Source: an uncultured Selenomonadaceae bacterium (GTDB lineage Bacteria > Bacillota > Negativicutes > Selenomonadales > Selenomonadaceae). From it: a stretch of 17,735 nt of DNA. Each line of letters opens with the position of its first letter. Positions within the stretch are counted from its first letter, which is position 1. The stretch covers positions 1 through 17,735 of the forward strand of contig CAJOOE010000022.1 of NCBI GenBank assembly GCA_905236145.1, in the 5' to 3' direction. The translations under genes were made by a program, and so were the position numbers. Of the stretch, positions 15,587-17,735 are shown one piece after another. Below the pieces are notes generated by a model. It ran no database searches, was not told the DNA's origin, and saw nothing but the letters and a program-made list of their open reading frames with translations.

Positions 15587-16207
15587 GGAATGATGAAGCG
15601 TAAAATATTTAAGAAATTGGGCATTAACGAAAAGAAATGGATGCTGTGCCTTATGTTGACGGGATTCGCGGCGTTGAACACGGGATTTATAAGCGAATCG
15701 AATGCAATCAAGGAAGCGAAAATTGCGGCTGTCGAGGATACGGCGGAGGTATCTCCGGTACCGGAAACCGTCACGATTGACAATGCCGGCGAAATTAAAA
15801 ATGTGGAAGAAAATAACGGCTCCGAAAATGTTGCGGAAGAAAAAGCCGAAGTCGTAAACAACGTGGAATATGTGGAGGAGCGTCCCCGCGAAAATATGGT
15901 TGAAACTTCACGCGGTGCGGTTCGTTACAGCGAAGTGATGACAATGAGAGCGACGGCTTACCTTCCCACAGACGGCAGTGCGACCGGTACGACTGCGATG
16001 GGTATTCCGGCGACTTACGGAATTGTTGCGGTGGATCCCCGTGTGATTCCTCTCGGAACTCGCGTATACATTCCCGGTTACGGCGAGGCACTTGCGGCGG
16101 ATACCGGCGGAGCGATCAAAGGTTATAAAATAGATTTGTGTATGGAGAGTTATTCGCAGGCGATGCGTTTCGGTCGCCGCGATGTAACGGTTTACATTTT
16201 GGAATAA
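15563..16207 (+). CDS. 3D-domain protein, probable peptidoglycan lytic enzyme
   Basis: Secreted or membrane-anchored wall enzyme. The 214-residue product has a basic N-terminus, a hydrophobic segment (WMLCLMLTGFAALNTGF, about residues 28-44), an acidic linker and a C-terminal 3D domain (about 125-214). The three aspartates that name the domain are visible: Asp158 (VAVDPRVIPLGT), Asp180 (AADTGG) and Asp191 (KIDLCM). 3D domains share the double-psi barrel of MltA lytic transglycosylases and occur in Firmicute hydrolases such as YocH. The start is uncertain: 15563 is the first ATG, while 15575, 15590 and 15593 are in frame and none has a close conventional ribosome site. It has its own promoter, leader and terminator, so it is regulated apart from its neighbours. 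Confidence 0.85.
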   Translation: MACVMLSGGMMKRKIFKKLGINEKKWMLCLMLTGFAALNTGFISESNAIKEAKIAAVEDTAEVSPVPETVTIDNAGEIKNVEENNGSENVAEEKAEVVNNVEYVEERPRENMVETSRGAVRYSEVMTMRATAYLPTDGSATGTTAMGIPATYGIVAVDPRVIPLGTRVYIPGYGEALAADTGGAIKGYKIDLCMESYSQAMRFGRRDVTVYILE

Positions 16208-16230
16208 ATGATTGTGTGTCATAAAAAATA

Positions 16231-16268
16231 TCGGGCTGTGCGATTAAAAATTGCACAATCCGATTTTT
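16231..16268 (+). terminator. Rho-independent terminator after the 3D-domain gene
   Basis: A long stem, 16231-16245 with 16249-16263 (TCGG with CCGA, TGTGC with GCACA, GATT with AATT, with G-U pairs and one mismatch), has a 3-base loop and is followed by five T (16264-16268). It lies 24 bases after the stop codon. Confidence 0.85.
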
Positions 16269-16312
16269 GTTTCCCGGCGGCAATCGAAAAATCTTTTCCG
16301 TGTGCGGTCAAC

Positions 16313-16341
16313 TTGATTATTTCCCGGAAAATATGTAAAAT
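16313..16341 (+). promoter_or_regulatory. Probable promoter of the msbA-like gene
   Basis: TTGATT (16313-16318), a 17-base spacer and TAAAAT (16336-16341). It lies 44 bases before the ATG and downstream of a strong terminator, so a promoter is expected here. Confidence 0.6.
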
Positions 16342-16385
16342 ACCAAAAGAAAATTTTTTAAACGGAAGGTGAGTTAGAGAAGTCG

Positions 16386-17735
16386 ATGAAAAATTACAAA
16401 AGACTTTTGATGTACATGAAGCCGTATCTCGGAATTTTCGGCTTGGCAATAATTTGTATAATCATGGCGGGCGGTGCAAATTTGTATCTTCCCTGGATCA
16501 TCAAAGATATGATCGACAAGGTTCTTGCCGAAAAAGATATGGCAATGCTCAATTTTATTTCGGTCAGCATTGTCGTGGTTTTTGCGATTCGCGGATTTTT
16601 TTACTACTGGCAATCCTATCTTGTTTCTTATATCGGGCAGAAAGTTGTCGTTGACGTTCGCGAAGTTATGTTCAGAAAATTTCAGCGTATGCCGATGGCT
16701 TATTTCGACAAACATCAGACCGGCGAAACTATGAGTTATTTGACGAATGACGTTTCCGTAATGCAATCCGCACTTGTTGACAATTTAATCGAAATGTTTA
16801 CCGAGATGACAATTTTGGTCGGCTCAATCGGAATGATGATTTATCTGGATTGGAAATTGACTTTGCTGACTTTGATAACCGTGCCTTTGGTCGGTTACGC
16901 GATGAAAATTTTCGGCAAGAAAATCAAGCGGGCGGGTACTTTGATTCAGGAAAGACTTGCCGACCTGACTTCACTTTTACAGGAAAGTATTTCGTCCGTC
17001 CGCGTGGTAAAATCTTTTGTTCGGGAAGATTACGAGATTAAAAGATTTTGCGACGAAAACGAATCGACTTTTCAGGCGATGATGAAAAATGTTCGCCTTA
17101 CCGCTCTTTTGACTCCGACGGTTGAATTTTTGGCGGCGGTCGCCGTCACCGCAATAGTTTGGTTCGGCGGCTATGAAGTCGTCAACGGAATAATGTCTGC
17201 CGGTGCATTGGTCGCGTTTTTGACTTACGCCGTAAACCTTGCCAACCCGGTCAAAAGACTTTCCAGAATTTACGGACGTATGCAAACGGCTTTCGGTGCG
17301 ATTGACAGAATTTTTGCCGTGCTTGACATGGAGGAAACCGTAACCGACAAGCCGGACGCAAAAATTTTGCCGAAAGTCAAAGGTCACGTTTCGATTGAAA
17401 ATGTTACTTTCAGTTATGACGGAGTTCACAACGCCCTTGCAAATGTAAATATCGAAGTCAAGCCCGGTCAAATGATAGCGTTCGTCGGGCCGAGCGGTGC
17501 GGGGAAATCCACCGTCGCAAATTTGATTCCGCGATTTTACGATGTAAATTCCGGCTCAATAAAAATTGACGGGCTGGACATTCGCGACGTTACGGTAAAT
17601 TCTCTGCGTGAGCAAATAGGAATAGTGCCGCAGGAAACTTTGCTTTTCGGTACGACGGTCATGGAAAATATTCGTTACGGAAGGTTGGACGCGACGGACG
17701 AGGAAGTTGTGGCGGCGGCGAAGGCTGCCAATGCC
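16386..17735 (+). CDS. msbA: MsbA-like ABC exporter (lipid A flippase), C-terminus beyond the window
   Basis: Half-size ABC exporter with membrane and ATPase domains in one chain; MsbA flips lipid A-core across the inner membrane. The reading frame is open for 450 codons to the window edge. An exporter membrane domain of about six helices (residues 15-300) contains the typical MPMAYFDKHQTGETMSYLTNDV segment. The ATPase domain follows, with Walker A GPSGAGKST at 368-376 and the Q-loop region VPQETLLF; the LSGGQ signature and Walker B lie outside. The ATG at 16386 is the only possible start near the beginning because TAG occurs in frame at 16374. GGAAGGTGAG (16364-16373) is rather far upstream for a ribosome site. 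Other exporters of this subfamily look similar; the envelope-gene context favours MsbA. Confidence 0.83.
   Translation, partial: MKNYKRLLMYMKPYLGIFGLAIICIIMAGGANLYLPWIIKDMIDKVLAEKDMAMLNFISVSIVVVFAIRGFFYYWQSYLVSYIGQKVVVDVREVMFRKFQRMPMAYFDKHQTGETMSYLTNDVSVMQSALVDNLIEMFTEMTILVGSIGMMIYLDWKLTLLTLITVPLVGYAMKIFGKKIKRAGTLIQERLADLTSLLQESISSVRVVKSFVREDYEIKRFCDENESTFQAMMKNVRLTALLTPTVEFLAAVAVTAIVWFGGYEVVNGIMSAGALVAFLTYAVNLANPVKRLSRIYGRMQTAFGAIDRIFAVLDMEETVTDKPDAKILPKVKGHVSIENVTFSYDGVHNALANVNIEVKPGQMIAFVGPSGAGKSTVANLIPRFYDVNSGSIKIDGLDIRDVTVNSLREQIGIVPQETLLFGTTVMENIRYGRLDATDEEVVAAAKAANA

Noticed and set aside
1..17735. CRISPR arrays, tRNA or rRNA genes, transposases or integrases
   Set aside because: I saw no spaced direct-repeat array, no RNA-gene sequence I recognise and no transposase or integrase motifs.

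Overview
The window reads as a piece of chromosome from a diderm Firmicute (Negativicutes; Selenomonas, Veillonella and Phascolarctobacterium are relatives of the right kind, but I cannot name a genus). Outer-membrane genes (Mla-type lipid transport, TolC, TamB, an Omp85 protein, MsbA) sit beside Firmicute traits: strong AGGAGG-type ribosome sites, many TTG starts and a 3D-domain wall hydrolase.

Layout. Positions 1-944 (minus) hold the N-terminal half of argS, cut by an in-frame TAA at 24-26 although the coding frame continues to the window edge. A divergent promoter region (about 987-1105) separates it from a rightward block: mlaF-type ATPase (1158-1883), a long MlaD/MCE protein (1951-3231), a TolC-family protein (3296-4795), an amidohydrolase (4907-5716), a TamB-like giant (5747-10141) and a three-POTRA BamA/TamA-type Omp85 protein (10198-12336). 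The last five use TTG or GTG starts. No MlaE permease lies beside mlaF or mlaD.

Next comes an accessory-looking pair: a zinc-ribbon P-loop GTPase (12528-13688) and a small helical partner of unknown function (13707-14333). A solitary dTDP-4-dehydrorhamnose reductase (14386-15231) follows and ends at a clear terminator. A monocistronic 3D-domain protein (15563-16207) has a near-consensus promoter, a long and probably structured 5' leader, and its own terminator. An msbA-like ABC exporter (from 16386) runs off the right edge.

How the genes fit together: MlaF/MlaD would move phospholipids across the envelope, TamB and the Omp85 protein would serve outer-membrane lipid transfer and protein assembly, TolC is an outer-membrane exit duct, and MsbA flips lipid A-core. 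RfbD would supply dTDP-L-rhamnose for O-antigen or another glycan, and the 3D protein would trim peptidoglycan. The least explained items are the GTPase pair embedded in this locus, the structured leader before the 3D gene, a palindromic repeat present twice at gene ends, the missing MlaE, and the stop codon in argS.
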